From Bacteroidia bacterium (GTDB lineage: Bacteria; Bacteroidota; Bacteroidia; B-17B0; Aurantibacillaceae), in NCBI GenBank assembly GCA_026003255.1, contig BPGX01000003.1, forward strand, positions 226,561-290,560: a DNA stretch of 64,000 nt. Direction: 5' to 3'. The notes under the pieces are model-generated. The model did no database searches. It saw only the letters and a list, made by a program, of their open reading frames with translations, and was not told the origin of the DNA. Positions 1-8,615 of this stretch are shown here, one piece after another (position 1 is the first letter of the stretch; each line of letters starts with the position of its first letter). The position numbers and the translations under genes are program-made.

Positions 1-737
1 CGGAAGATGCTTATATGAATATTGCTGGAAAAGTGGTGCATCCAAAAACTAAAAAGCCCATACCCGGTGTTCGTGTTCAATTGCGTTCAAAGGATGGAAC
101 GATTGTTCGTAATACAGTAACAGATTACAAAGGAGATTTTATTTTCAAAAAAGTGCCTAAAAACAAGGACTATGATATTTTTGTAGATTATCCAACCGCT
201 TCTGTTGTAAATGGCATAGTAACTGATCATATTGGTAAGGGAATCGAAGGTAAGAAAATTGGTGACCAAATCACGGACAAAGATGGTAAATTTAGTTTAC
301 TCACCAACAACAAAGGAATGTTAACAACATCTCCATATCCACCAGGAACACTAGAAAAATATCTAATGCCATTTAGTAAAGATAATTTAGCCAATGCTTT
401 GAAAATGGATGATGAACTTTTAGGCGAGTTTCTGGCAAAATTTGGTGATTATTCTGCACCAGATTTAGTATTTAAAGTTCAAATTGGAGCATATTTATAT
501 GCCAAAAATTTCAAATATTTCAGATATGAAAAATTAGATAAAGTTGATAAGAAACTATACGATGATAATTTAACACGATTTATGCTTTCAACGCCTTATA
601 AAACATTTCGTCAGGCATGGACGCGTCAATGGGAAGCACGCAAATATCCAGATCATGATGCCTTTGTAGTTATTTTCTATAAAGGACAGAGAATGCTTAT
701 CAGCAAGGATTTAATGAATTTATTAAAATCAAAGTAA
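1..737 (+). CDS. C-terminal part of a surface protein with carboxypeptidase-regulatory-like repeats and a SPOR-like end
   Basis: The reading frame is open to the left edge (Glu-Asp-Ala-Tyr precede the first Met at 15), so this is the 3' part of a longer gene. The visible protein starts with a beta-sandwich repeat (GKVVHPKTKKPIPGVRV) typical of carboxypeptidase-D regulatory-like domains, and a second, shorter one follows near residue 65 (VNGIVTDHIGKGIEG). From about residue 152 the text FKVQIGAY begins an SPOR-like module that ends in DAFVVIFYKGQRM; this pairing is common at the C-terminus of Bacteroidota OmpA/PorE-like and peptidoglycan-associated proteins. The role is probably envelope or T9SS-associated structure. 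The N-terminal domains that would settle it lie outside the window. Confidence 0.75.
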   Translation, partial: EDAYMNIAGKVVHPKTKKPIPGVRVQLRSKDGTIVRNTVTDYKGDFIFKKVPKNKDYDIFVDYPTASVVNGIVTDHIGKGIEGKKIGDQITDKDGKFSLLTNNKGMLTTSPYPPGTLEKYLMPFSKDNLANALKMDDELLGEFLAKFGDYSAPDLVFKVQIGAYLYAKNFKYFRYEKLDKVDKKLYDDNLTRFMLSTPYKTFRQAWTRQWEARKYPDHDAFVVIFYKGQRMLISKDLMNLLKSK

Positions 738-812
738 ATATCTTAGCTTATATTAGGCAATCTTTTAGGTAATCTCTTCTCTCAATTCTCAGAATCTATT
801 AGTTATCAATAT

Positions 813-838
813 GCCCCTTCTAATTAAAAAGAAGGGGC
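813..838 (+). terminator. Hairpin terminator after the first gene
   Basis: A perfect 9-bp stem (GCCCCTTCT / AGAAGGGGC) encloses an 8-base AT loop and is followed by TTT. It lies between the stop at 737 and the convergent gene ending at 911, so it can serve both strands. The T-tract is short. Confidence 0.6.
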
Positions 839-910
839 TTTGAAATTCTTATTTGGCAAAAGAAAAATTGTGTTTGTAAATTTTTGAGAACATTATTAAG
901 TATCGTAGAT

Positions 911-2068
911 TTATATCTTTATTCCTATGATTGTTATATCATCTGTTTGCTCATTTTGTTGCTTCCAGTTATTATGAGCATATTCTAAAAAAGCCGCTTG
1001 TTCATTTAATGGCAAACCCTGTATATCTTTGAGGATTTCGAGAAAATTTTTTCGATTGAGTTTTTTATTCCTTTGACCTCCAAACTGATCAGCATATCCA
1101 TCGCTGAATAAGTAGAATGTATCATTCGGGTGAATACTTTTTTCAATAGTAAAAAAGTTTTTAGAGTGTTCTGAAAACCCAATAGAATCTCTGGAAAAAT
1201 CTAATATTTCGTTTGCGTTTTTAGAAAAAATCACCATAGGTCTTCCGGCGCCAGAGTATTTTAGATACTTTTTATTTTTATCTATGAATACAACAGATAA
1301 ATCCATTCCATCCAGGCAGTGTTCTATTGAATCTTGATTTAATAATTGATGAAGTTGTTCATCCGCTTTGTAAAGAATATCTGATGGTTGAACGTTATGA
1401 TTAGCTATCACAATTTCTCTAAGAATGCTGTGTGCTAAAAAGCTCATCATAGCGCCGGGTACCCCATGTCCAGTACAATCGGCAAGTAAAATGACATATT
1501 TATCTTTTAATTCATAAAAAGCATAATAATCCCCACTTATTATGTCTTTAGGTAAGTATAAAACAAAAGCATCAGTAAAAAAGTGAGCAAGTTTTTCGGG
1601 CGGTTTTAAAATAAATTGTTGTAATCTTTGGGCATATAGTATACTGTCAGTGATGTTTTTATTTTTATCATTTAAGAGTAAGATTTGTTCTTTCAATGAA
1701 AATTCAAATTTTTTTCTATCTGTAATATCTTGTCCTATCGCCATTAATTGCTCGTCAGATATTTTAGTTATTTCCCAACGAATCCATTTAGTAGACCCAT
1801 TTTTTGCTAATAAGTCATGTTCATATACCACAGTAGTAAAGGTGGGTTCTTCAAACAATTTTAGTATTTTGTATTTAATTGGATTAATATTTTCATGCTT
1901 TCTTGTTCTAATCCACCACTCATTGCCACATAGTTCATGTTCAGAATAGCCCAATAATTTTTCAACGGCTTTACTTATGAATTCTATTGAGCCATATCTG
2001 TTTGAGATTACCACTAATAGATTGGATTGATTAAGTATATACTCAGATAATACTAATTGAGTAGTCAT
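911..2068 (-). CDS. PAS-domain SpoIIE/RsbU-type serine phosphatase
   Basis: This is a soluble signalling protein of 385 residues. Residues about 15-120 form a PAS domain (AVEKLLGYSEHEL, then WIRWEITK and DITDRKK, the typical PAS-PAC end). A helical linker covers about 120-155. A PP2C/SpoIIE phosphatase domain fills 165-385, with the metal-binding aspartates visible in ISGDYY (D180), LADCTGHGVPGAMMS (D197) and the terminal DDITIIGIKI. Relatives dephosphorylate anti-anti-sigma or other regulatory proteins; no such partner is encoded nearby, so the target is unknown. There are no membrane segments, so the PAS domain probably senses a cytoplasmic cue. It is transcribed away from rpsF. Confidence 0.9.
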   Translation of the reverse strand: MTTQLVLSEYILNQSNLLVVISNRYGSIEFISKAVEKLLGYSEHELCGNEWWIRTRKHENINPIKYKILKLFEEPTFTTVVYEHDLLAKNGSTKWIRWEITKISDEQLMAIGQDITDRKKFEFSLKEQILLLNDKNKNITDSILYAQRLQQFILKPPEKLAHFFTDAFVLYLPKDIISGDYYAFYELKDKYVILLADCTGHGVPGAMMSFLAHSILREIVIANHNVQPSDILYKADEQLHQLLNQDSIEHCLDGMDLSVVFIDKNKKYLKYSGAGRPMVIFSKNANEILDFSRDSIGFSEHSKNFFTIEKSIHPNDTFYLFSDGYADQFGGQRNKKLNRKNFLEILKDIQGLPLNEQAAFLEYAHNNWKQQNEQTDDITIIGIKI

Positions 2069-2125
2069 AGATTGATAATTTTTGGGGATTAAAAAAAGAG
2101 AGAGAAAAATGTGAAAGAAAAACTA

Positions 2126-2159
2126 ATTATGCCCAAATACACCAAAACATGGGCATAAT
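2126..2159. promoter_or_regulatory. Perfect 10-bp inverted repeat between divergent genes
   Basis: ATTATGCCCA at 2126-2135 and TGGGCATAAT at 2150-2159 are exact reverse complements around a 14-base spacer. No T-tract follows on either strand, so it is unlikely to be a terminator. It lies about 60 bases upstream of the phosphatase start and about 120 bases upstream of the rpsF promoter. It could be an operator or an RNA leader structure; the sequence does not tell which. Confidence 0.4.
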
Positions 2160-2281
2160 AATGGGCTTACCAATAAACAACAGTGGTCTATTGGCTTTAA
2201 TAGAATTACAGTATACTTTCTTTGAATAGAACATAAATCGGGGCAAGTATAATGAATAAAACTTGAAATATAAAAATAAAT

Positions 2282-2313
2282 TTTGCTTATGTAGAATAAA
2301 ATTCATACTTTTG
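2282..2313 (+). promoter_or_regulatory. Bacteroidota-type primary sigma promoter of rpsF operon
   Basis: TTTG at 2282-2285 and TACTTTTG at 2306-2313 match the Bacteroidota -33 (TTTG) and -7 (TAnnTTTG) elements with 20 bases between them. Transcription would begin close to 2320, leaving a leader of only about 15 bases before the rpsF ATG at 2334. Confidence 0.75.
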
Positions 2314-2333
2314 CACCCCTTAAAAAATTATTT

Positions 2334-2732
2334 ATGGAAAAACGTTATGAGACGGTCTTCATTTTAACTCCCGTTTTGTCTGAAGAACAGGCAAAGGAGG
2401 CCGCAAAAAAAGTTGCTCAATTTTTAAAGCAGCAAAAAGCAAAAGTACTTCATGAAGAAGTATGGGGATTAAGAAAATTGGCGTACCCCATTCAAAAGAA
2501 ATCTACAGGTTTTTATTTCCTGTTTGAATTTAGTTCAGAAAGCCCAACTATTGTAAAGGCATTAGAAACCTTTTACAAACGGGATGAACGAGTTTTGAGA
2601 TACCTTACGGTAGCAATGGATAAGTACGCTATTGAATACGCTGAAAAAAGAAAAGCGAAATTAAAATCCTCTTCTTCAATCCCTTCTTCTAAAAAGAAAA
2701 GAACTACAAAAAAAGTAGAAGATGTTGATTAA
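2334..2732 (+). CDS. rpsF: Small-subunit ribosomal protein S6
   Basis: This is the 30S protein that pairs with S18 on the platform. The 132-residue product has the S6 fold signature [15 protein letters not shown] at the start and [13 protein letters not shown] in the middle (RKLAYPI is diagnostic), then a lysine/serine-rich tail from about residue 110 that is typical of longer Bacteroidota S6. It is the first gene of the rpsF-rpsR-rplI operon and lies just downstream of a strong promoter. No ssb or priB sits between rpsF and rpsR, unlike in many Firmicutes and Proteobacteria. Confidence 0.97.
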   Translation: MEKRYETVFILTPVLSEEQAKEAAKKVAQFLKQQKAKVLHEEVWGLRKLAYPIQKKSTGFYFLFEFSSESPTIVKALETFYKRDERVLRYLTVAMDKYAIEYAEKRKAKLKSSSSIPSSKKKRTTKKVEDVD

Positions 2733-2754
2733 TAAACATTAAAATATTAAAACT

Positions 2755-3027
2755 ATGAGTACAGAATCAGAAATCAGATATTTAAATCCTCTAAACATCG
2801 AAGTTAAAGAAAAGAAGAAAAAATTTTGTTGGTTCAAAAAAAATGGAATTAAGTACATTGACTATAAAGACCCTGATTTCTTATTGCGATTCGTGAATGA
2901 ACAAGGTAAAATTCTCCCAAGAAGAATTACAGGGACGTCTTTGAAATACCAAAAAAGATTGGCAAAGGCAATTAAAAGAGCAAGACACTTAGCATTATTG
3001 CCTTTTACTACGGATTTATTAAAATAA
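2755..3027 (+). CDS. rpsR: Small-subunit ribosomal protein S18
   Basis: This 90-residue basic protein of the 30S platform is the partner of S6. The family signature is clear: [18 protein letters not shown], then [18 protein letters not shown] and [21 protein letters not shown] single cysteine sits where many S18 proteins carry the remnant of a zinc site. It starts 22 bases after the rpsF stop and ends 19 bases before rplI, so the three genes are evidently one transcript. Confidence 0.97.
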   Translation: MSTESEIRYLNPLNIEVKEKKKKFCWFKKNGIKYIDYKDPDFLLRFVNEQGKILPRRITGTSLKYQKRLAKAIKRARHLALLPFTTDLLK

Positions 3028-3046
3028 CCATTAAAAACTTAAAGAT

Positions 3047-3493
3047 ATGGAAATCATTTTGCAACAAGATGTACCTAATTTAGGATATAAACACGATGTA
3101 GTGAATGTAAAGCCGGGTTATGCCAGAAATTTTTTAATTCCTAAAGGCCTAGCTATTGAAGCTACAGAGAGTGCTAAAAAGATGAATGCGGAAATCGTAA
3201 AACAAAAACAACACAAAGAAGAAAAAATCAGAAAAGAAGCTCATGAAAACGCAACAAAACTTGCTAATGTTGTTCTTAAAATTTCAACAAAAGCTGGCGA
3301 AAGCGGAAAAATTTTTGGTTCTATTACAACCATTCAAATTGCACAGGCACTTCAAGAACAAGGTTTTACTGTGGATAGAAAATCCATTATTTTAGCAGAA
3401 GATCATATTAAAACACTTGGAACATACAAAGCAAAAGTTAAACTTTATAAAGATATCAGTGCAGAAGTATCTTTTGAAGTTGTAGCAGAGTAA
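3047..3493 (+). CDS. rplI: Large-subunit ribosomal protein L9
   Basis: L9 is the elongated protein at the base of the L1 stalk and influences translational fidelity. The N-terminal rRNA-binding domain is intact (MEIILQQDVPNLGYKHDVVNVKPGYARNFLIPKG, given in two parts: residues 1-18 and 19-34). The long connecting helix covers about residues 41-75 and the C-terminal domain begins at SGKIFGSITTIQIA. Its length of 148 residues is normal. It is the last gene of the operon and is closed by a strong hairpin 29 bases after the stop. Confidence 0.97.
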   Translation: MEIILQQDVPNLGYKHDVVNVKPGYARNFLIPKGLAIEATESAKKMNAEIVKQKQHKEEKIRKEAHENATKLANVVLKISTKAGESGKIFGSITTIQIAQALQEQGFTVDRKSIILAEDHIKTLGTYKAKVKLYKDISAEVSFEVVAE

Positions 3494-3521
3494 GCATCGG
3501 AAAGTCACAAGATATTTTTTC

Positions 3522-3549
3522 AAAAACCCGACTCGTGTCGGGTTTTTTT
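3522..3549 (+). terminator. Intrinsic terminator of the rpsF-rpsR-rplI operon
   Basis: CCCGAC and GTCGGG (3527-3532, 3537-3542) flank a TCGT loop. The stem is preceded by five A and followed by seven T, so it can also stop the convergent amidohydrolase transcript, whose stop codon lies inside the T-tract. Confidence 0.9.
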
Positions 3550-4717
3550 ATTTTATCATGCCTTTGTGGATTATTTTTCTGCCTTTTATTTCAATAACAT
3601 TTAAAGGCAAAGTACAGTTCATTTTAATATATCCTATTTTTGTATTAAGATTAAGCGCTTTGGCACCATTGGACGTCCCCCATTTTAAAACCTTTTCAAT
3701 AGATAATTGAGGAAAATTTGTAAGCAAAACATTCATTTCATCAACTATGCTTAAATTAAAATTAGATGCTAAACTATCTGTTCCAAGACAAATGTTGTCA
3801 GAATATGATGAAATGTAATCTACATCAGGAAGTTTCTGTTCAATCAATAGATTAGCATTCGGGCAAAGACAGAAGAAAATTTTGTTTTTGAATGAATTAA
3901 TAATATTTTGATATTCTCCTTTCCAAAAAGTAGAATGAACTAAAATAGTCGTTTTAGAATGTTTTACTAATTGCTGAAAGTAAGTTTCAAAATTATAAGA
4001 TATTTGAGTCAATTCATATTGCTTCAAATTGAACTCTTTTTCAAAGAAGGTTCTCATCAAGGAATCTCTATTTGTCAAAAGATTCTTTTCATCAGAGCTT
4101 TCCAGAAAATGTAGAGAGCTAGTAATCTGTTGAGTATTATTCTTGTAATAATTTAATAACAAGTACCATAATGGATTAGATAAGCTGTAAGGGGCATGTG
4201 CTGCCAGAAATGCTGAAAGATGGTGGTTTAAGAATGTAGTTTGCAGTTCTGTTGATTTATGAAAAATTAATTCTGATTTGTCAGCTAATAAGCCAAATAC
4301 TTCAATAAAATTGATATAATGTATTGGACTTTGAACCTTAATATTCAATGTATGAATCGTATTAACAATGTCTCCAACAGCCACTATTCCATTTTCATAC
4401 ATTTTTTTATCCCAGTATTCTGCCTGTGAAATTATTTCTTTTTCATTAAATAAATTTCGTTTTTGAAACATTTGTCTAATAAATCCGAGAAGTTCTTGAT
4501 AATGTTCAAATTGATGATGTAAATAACTTAATTCTAAGTGACAGTGGGCATTGACAAAGCCCGGGACAAGAATACCATCGTATAATTCTGTTATGTTTTC
4601 ATTTGATTCTGAAAAAAACAAATCAACGATTCTATTATCTTTAATGACTAAAACATTTTCCTGAATAAATTTTTCACCATTAAAAATTGACTTTGCTTTA
4701 ATTATTCTTAACGACAT
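3548..4717 (-). CDS. Amidohydrolase, chlorohydrolase/aminofutalosine-deaminase-like family
   Basis: This metal-dependent hydrolase of 389 residues belongs to the large amidohydrolase superfamily of purine and related deaminases. After the small N-terminal beta-sandwich come the metal-binding signature VPGFVNAHCHLELSYL (HxH), then HAPYSLS, LVHSTFW and LGTDSLASN (the catalytic Asp). Relatives with HCHLELS are often labelled S-adenosylhomocysteine or aminodeoxyfutalosine deaminases; substrate cannot be fixed from sequence. The start at 4717 (MSLRIIKAK) is preferred to an in-frame ATG at 4756, because the longer version would contain the upstream gene's terminator and a hydrophobic stretch unlike the family. 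Confidence 0.85.
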   Translation of the reverse strand: MSLRIIKAKSIFNGEKFIQENVLVIKDNRIVDLFFSESNENITELYDGILVPGFVNAHCHLELSYLHHQFEHYQELLGFIRQMFQKRNLFNEKEIISQAEYWDKKMYENGIVAVGDIVNTIHTLNIKVQSPIHYINFIEVFGLLADKSELIFHKSTELQTTFLNHHLSAFLAAHAPYSLSNPLWYLLLNYYKNNTQQITSSLHFLESSDEKNLLTNRDSLMRTFFEKEFNLKQYELTQISYNFETYFQQLVKHSKTTILVHSTFWKGEYQNIINSFKNKIFFCLCPNANLLIEQKLPDVDYISSYSDNICLGTDSLASNFNLSIVDEMNVLLTNFPQLSIEKVLKWGTSNGAKALNLNTKIGYIKMNCTLPLNVIEIKGRKIIHKGMIK

Positions 4718-4728
4718 AAAAAAATAAA

Positions 4729-4750
4729 GGGCAAATCTAACGATTTGCCC
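4729..4750 (-). terminator. Terminator of the surface protein gene
   Basis: GGGCAAATC and GATTTGCCC form a perfect 9-bp stem with a TAAC loop. On the minus strand a T-rich run follows. It lies between the stop of the surface protein gene (4774) and the start of the amidohydrolase (4717). Confidence 0.85.
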
Positions 4751-4773
4751 TTGCATTAATTAAAAGGAATTTA

Positions 4774-6399
4774 TCATTTGCTCAAATTTCTGTTTTTAGG
4801 TTGAATAGCTGGTATTTCAGGTACTTTGATAGTTTTGGCTTTCGGTTCTAAATAAATGGGTACTTTCTTTTCTGGCGCTGGATTAAAGCGAGCATCTGCA
4901 TTTCTGGAAATCAAATTGCCATTCTCATCGTATTCGTCAGCTCTATTGGCTACAATATGCCAGGAAAAAGATACATTGGATTTTCCATTATTCAATTCAA
5001 TAACATCAAAACCTGTTTTACTTTTGTTGGTTACATAAACCCCATTGCATTCTCCTTCTAATTGAATAAAAACACGCAAAGGATGTTTTTCATCTACTAC
5101 GATATTCTTAGCAAGAATTGGATCAATGTCAATATGTGCTCTTCCATTTACTAATTTACCTACTCCAAAATCCTCAAACAAAATTTCCGGAGCTTCTGGA
5201 CAACTCATAATAACTCCTTTTCCATTTAGATCCTTTATAATTGAAGATGCTGTACCATTCCCAACAATTTTTCTCAAAGTTCCGCCACCATCTCTACCTC
5301 CAACATAAGCAAAGCTTGTTCCACTGCCGTTATCAAAGTATCCACCCCATGTATTATTGGCTGAACTATTCGCATGACCAAAAACAGCAATGGTTTGACC
5401 ATGAAAAGTTCCTCCGCTACCTCCTGAATAATTAATTATCGTTAAACTATTTCCGGAAGCAGCTAAACCATTACCATTTGCTACATCTATACCGTAACTA
5501 ACAATTCCGAAAGAGGTAGAAGTTGCAGCAATAGCTGAACCACTTGTTTGGTACCACATATTGGTCACATTATTACCTCCTGCTAACAAGCCAGTCCCCG
5601 TAGCATTGGAATTAAAGGCAACCACACCTTGTGCTTGATTGTGACCAGCAATGCCATTAACACCGTCAACAGTTACGCTGGAAGGACCAACTCCAAATAC
5701 TCCCGTTCCATTATTGGAAGTTGCTGTTCCATACACCCCTGTTGCCGTACTTTGACCGTATACACCGGGATTTGTATTCGTAGTTATTCCTACAACCGCA
5801 AAGCCGGTTCCAGTGTTTTGTCCATACACTGCTTCACCGCTACCAGTGGCGTATCCGTTAATGGCTGCATTAGTACCAGCAGCATAGGTAGAAAACACAT
5901 CGCCGGCAAAAGGCGTAGTGCTATTAATAACAACCTGCCCATTGCCCATGACACGCATTCTTTCTGTGTTGTTGGTTTTAATAATCCAGTCGGCGTTGTT
6001 TACAGTCCCAATGAATTCATTAGGAGAACCGGGTAAGGTACCTGTGAGCGTATTGCCATTAATAGCCCAATCATTGGCTATTCCATTTGCCAAACGTTGC
6101 CATTGTGTCCCATCCCAGTAATAATAGCCGGGAGTTACATTGTTAGGGAATGTTCCAGAAGTAGCCGTGTTGTAAACCAGTAAACTATTAGCAATACCTG
6201 CCCCGATAGGAGCATTGCTGTTTCTTGCAGTTAAAGCAACGCGTGGGATTAAAATTCCTTTATTTGTAAAGTCAACATCTAATCCCGCTGAATTATTCGG
6301 TAATGCACCAGTGGCATTAATCCCAATATTTTGTGCCCGATAATTGAAGAAGCAACCCATTGCCACGTTCAGAAAAAGGCACCATGTAATCTTTCTCAT
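4774..6399 (-). CDS. Exported repetitive surface protein of unknown function
   Basis: The 541-residue product begins with a signal peptide (MRKITWCLFLNVAMGCFFNY, cleavage near RAQNIG). The N-terminal domain contains LLVYNT and GYYYWDGTQWQ, a motif common at the start of large Bacteroidota surface proteins. Residues about 170-370 are rich in Gly, Thr, Asn and Ala with loosely repeated units such as GVYGQSTATGVYGTAT and GTGVFGVG, resembling the beta-helical shafts of fibre-like adhesins. The C-terminal 150 residues form a globular domain (IDIDPILAKNIVVDEKHPLRVFIQLEG) followed by a Pro/Lys tail. I see no recognisable T9SS sorting domain. The start at 6399 is chosen over 6450 because it opens directly into the signal peptide. 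Confidence 0.75.
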   Translation of the reverse strand: MRKITWCLFLNVAMGCFFNYRAQNIGINATGALPNNSAGLDVDFTNKGILIPRVALTARNSNAPIGAGIANSLLVYNTATSGTFPNNVTPGYYYWDGTQWQRLANGIANDWAINGNTLTGTLPGSPNEFIGTVNNADWIIKTNNTERMRVMGNGQVVINSTTPFAGDVFSTYAAGTNAAINGYATGSGEAVYGQNTGTGFAVVGITTNTNPGVYGQSTATGVYGTATSNNGTGVFGVGPSSVTVDGVNGIAGHNQAQGVVAFNSNATGTGLLAGGNNVTNMWYQTSGSAIAATSTSFGIVSYGIDVANGNGLAASGNSLTIINYSGGSGGTFHGQTIAVFGHANSSANNTWGGYFDNGSGTSFAYVGGRDGGGTLRKIVGNGTASSIIKDLNGKGVIMSCPEAPEILFEDFGVGKLVNGRAHIDIDPILAKNIVVDEKHPLRVFIQLEGECNGVYVTNKSKTGFDVIELNNGKSNVSFSWHIVANRADEYDENGNLISRNADARFNPAPEKKVPIYLEPKAKTIKVPEIPAIQPKNRNLSK

Positions 6400-6547
6400 A
6401 ATTTTTTTATAGCAAATATAGTAATAAAAAATGATACCAGCCATTGCCATTCATAAAAAAATTAAAAAATTAAATATAAATATCTGATAATCAATAAAAT
6501 ATATTTTTTAACATGTGAGTTATTTTAAACAACAAACATTTATTTCG

Positions 6548-6555
6548 TAAATTTG
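6548..6555 (+). promoter_or_regulatory. -7 element of the rpsA promoter
   Basis: TAAATTTG matches TAnnTTTG exactly. The expected TTTG about 20 bases upstream is degenerate (TTTTA near 6523-6527). The leader to the first ATG at 6622 is about 60 bases. Confidence 0.5.
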
Positions 6556-6621
6556 CCTGCTCTTTTTTTAAGGGGAAAAGAGTATGAAAATTATCATTAA
6601 CTTCTCAGGTATGCCCTTAAC

Positions 6622-8403
6622 ATGCCTGATACAAATTCAAACATCATGTCTGAATTAACAAAAGAACAAACCAACCAATTGACAGATTTCGATTGGTCAA
6701 AAATTAGCAAAAAACAAGAAGGTTACACACCAGAAGAAAGAAAAAAACTGGACGAAGTTTATCAAAAAAGATTAACTTCCATTAAGCCACACACAGTAGT
6801 AGAAGGAACAGTGGTAAGCATTAACGACAAAGAAGTCGTTGTAAATATCGGTTATAAATCCGATGGGGTAATTCCTAGAAGTGAATTTCGTTATAATCCG
6901 GATTTAAAAGTAGGTGATAAAGTGGATGTTTACATTGAAAAGGTGGAGGATAAAACAGGACAATTAGTGTTATCACATAAAAAAGCCAGAGCTTCCAGCA
7001 GCTGGCGTAGAGTGGTGCAGGCGCATGAAAATAATGAGACCGTTATTGGATATATTAAATGCAGAACAAAAGGTGGTTTAATCGTCGATGTATTTGGATT
7101 GGAAGCATTTTTACCGGGTTCTCAAATTGATGTTAAGCCAATTAAAGATTACGATGCTTTTGTAGGCAGTAAAATGGAATTTAAAGTTGTAAAAATTAAT
7201 GAAGAACTGAAGAATGTTGTTGTATCTCACAAAGCATTAATTGAAGATGAGGTTGAAAAACAAAAAGCGGAAATTATTTCTAAGTTAGAAAAAGGACAAA
7301 TTTTAGAAGGCGTTGTAAAAAATATTACTTCTTACGGTGTATTTGTTGATTTAGGAGGAATTGATGGATTAATTCATATTACAGATTTGGCATGGGGTAG
7401 AATCAGTCATCCAGAAGATATTGTGAAATTAGACCAAAAGATTCAAGTGGTTATTTTGGATTTTGATGATGAAAAGAAACGTATTCAATTAGGATATAAA
7501 CAATTGCAACCACATCCCTGGGATAATTTAGATCCAAACTTAAAAGTAGGAGATAAAGTGAAGGGTAAAATTGTTGCTGTTATAGATTACGGAGCGTTTT
7601 TGGAAATCGCACCAGGTATTGAAGGACTAATTCACGTATCAGAAATGAGCTGGAACCAACATTTGCGTTCTGCTCAAGATTTCGTTAAAGTAGGTGATGA
7701 AGTAGAAGCTGTGGTGCTCACTTTAGATAGAGAAGAAAAGAAAATCAGTTTTGGAATGAAGCAATTAACCCCTGATCCATGGGCAAGTATTAAAGATAAA
7801 TACCCAGTTGGTTCTAAACACAAAGGTATTGTAAGGAATATCACGGCTTATGGTGTATTTGTGGAATTAGAGCCAGGTGTAGATGGATTAGTGCACATTT
7901 CTGATTTATCCTGGGATAAGAAAATTAAACATCCTTCTGAAATTTCTAAAAAAGGAGAAGAACTTGAAGTAGTGGTACTTGAAATTGATACGAATAACAG
8001 ACAATTAAAATTAGGGCATAAACAATTACAAGAAAATCCCTGGGACGTTTATGAAACTGTTTTCACAGTGGGAAGCATCCACAAAGGAACAATTGTTTCA
8101 AAAGATGATAAAAAAGCTATTGTTAGTTTAACTTATGGTGTTGAGGGAATAGTACCTATTCGCCAATTAGTCAAAGAAGATGGAAAAATAGCCGAAGTGG
8201 ATGAAACGCTTGATTTCAAAGTTACTGAGTTTGATAAAGAGGCAAAGAAAATTGTAGTTTCTCATACTCGTACCTATAAAGATGAGATGGCAAAAGAAAA
8301 AGAAACTGTGAAAGAAAACTTAAAGAAAATCAACGAAAGTGTAGAGAAAACTACATTAGGTGATATTCTTAAAGAAAAAATTGAAAAGAAAAAAGGTGAA
8401 TAA
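6622..8403 (+). CDS. rpsA: Small-subunit ribosomal protein S1
   Basis: S1 binds mRNA on the 30S subunit. The 593-residue protein shows six S1/OB-fold repeats, roughly at residues 52-115, 137-203, 222-292, 308-378, 394-465 and 480-550. The central repeats carry the usual GxVxxIxxYGVFVDLGGIDGLIH and GLIHVSEMSW patterns. An acidic/basic linker precedes repeat 1, and a Lys/Glu-rich tail ends the protein. Two starts are possible, 6622 (MPDTNSNIM) and 6646 (MSELTKEQ); the first is listed, and the second would remove only eight residues. Two tandem hairpins follow the stop. Confidence 0.96.
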   Translation: MPDTNSNIMSELTKEQTNQLTDFDWSKISKKQEGYTPEERKKLDEVYQKRLTSIKPHTVVEGTVVSINDKEVVVNIGYKSDGVIPRSEFRYNPDLKVGDKVDVYIEKVEDKTGQLVLSHKKARASSSWRRVVQAHENNETVIGYIKCRTKGGLIVDVFGLEAFLPGSQIDVKPIKDYDAFVGSKMEFKVVKINEELKNVVVSHKALIEDEVEKQKAEIISKLEKGQILEGVVKNITSYGVFVDLGGIDGLIHITDLAWGRISHPEDIVKLDQKIQVVILDFDDEKKRIQLGYKQLQPHPWDNLDPNLKVGDKVKGKIVAVIDYGAFLEIAPGIEGLIHVSEMSWNQHLRSAQDFVKVGDEVEAVVLTLDREEKKISFGMKQLTPDPWASIKDKYPVGSKHKGIVRNITAYGVFVELEPGVDGLVHISDLSWDKKIKHPSEISKKGEELEVVVLEIDTNNRQLKLGHKQLQENPWDVYETVFTVGSIHKGTIVSKDDKKAIVSLTYGVEGIVPIRQLVKEDGKIAEVDETLDFKVTEFDKEAKKIVVSHTRTYKDEMAKEKETVKENLKKINESVEKTTLGDILKEKIEKKKGE

Positions 8404-8422
8404 TAAGTGAATCGTCTTAAAG

Positions 8423-8446
8423 CTAAAAACTCGCCATGGTTTTTAG
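8423..8446 (+). terminator. First of two hairpins after rpsA
   Basis: CTAAAAAC and GTTTTTAG form a perfect 8-bp stem around an 8-base loop, followed by TTTT. It lies 19 bases after the rpsA stop and just before a stronger terminator. Confidence 0.5.
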
Positions 8447-8456
8447 TTTTTAAGGT

Positions 8457-8486
8457 ACCCCGATGATTTTTCATCGGGGTTTTTTA
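8457..8486 (+). terminator. Intrinsic terminator of rpsA
   Basis: ACCCCGATGA and TCATCGGGGT form a perfect 10-bp stem with a TTTT loop and a following run of T. It separates rpsA from the tRNA gene. Confidence 0.92.
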
Positions 8487-8529
8487 TTTTATTTCAACTA
8501 ACTATCTTGTATATTCGCAGGCAAAATAT

Positions 8530-8602
8530 GGCTCCGTAGTTCAACTGGATAGAACATCAGATTCCGGATCTGAAAATAGGGGTTCGAGTCCCTTCGGAGC
8601 TA
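8530..8602 (+). tRNA. tRNA-Arg (anticodon CCG)
   Basis: The cloverleaf folds fully: acceptor GGCTCCG/CGGAGCT (with a terminal G-U pair); D-arm GTTCAACTGGATAGAAC; anticodon stem TCAGA/TCTGA with loop TTCCGGA, giving anticodon CCG at 8564-8566; four-base variable region; T-arm AGGGG-TTCGAGT-CCCTT; discriminator A. The CCA end is not encoded. It reads the CGG codon, which is rare in so AT-rich a genome. The GH3-like gene starts only 13 bases downstream and may be read from the same transcript. Confidence 0.95.
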
Positions 8603-8615
8603 CTAAAATAAATGA

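Noticed and set aside
5629..6036. Antisense 135-codon open frame in the surface protein gene
   Set aside because: It is the mirror of a repetitive, low-stop coding region; composition follows the sense gene.
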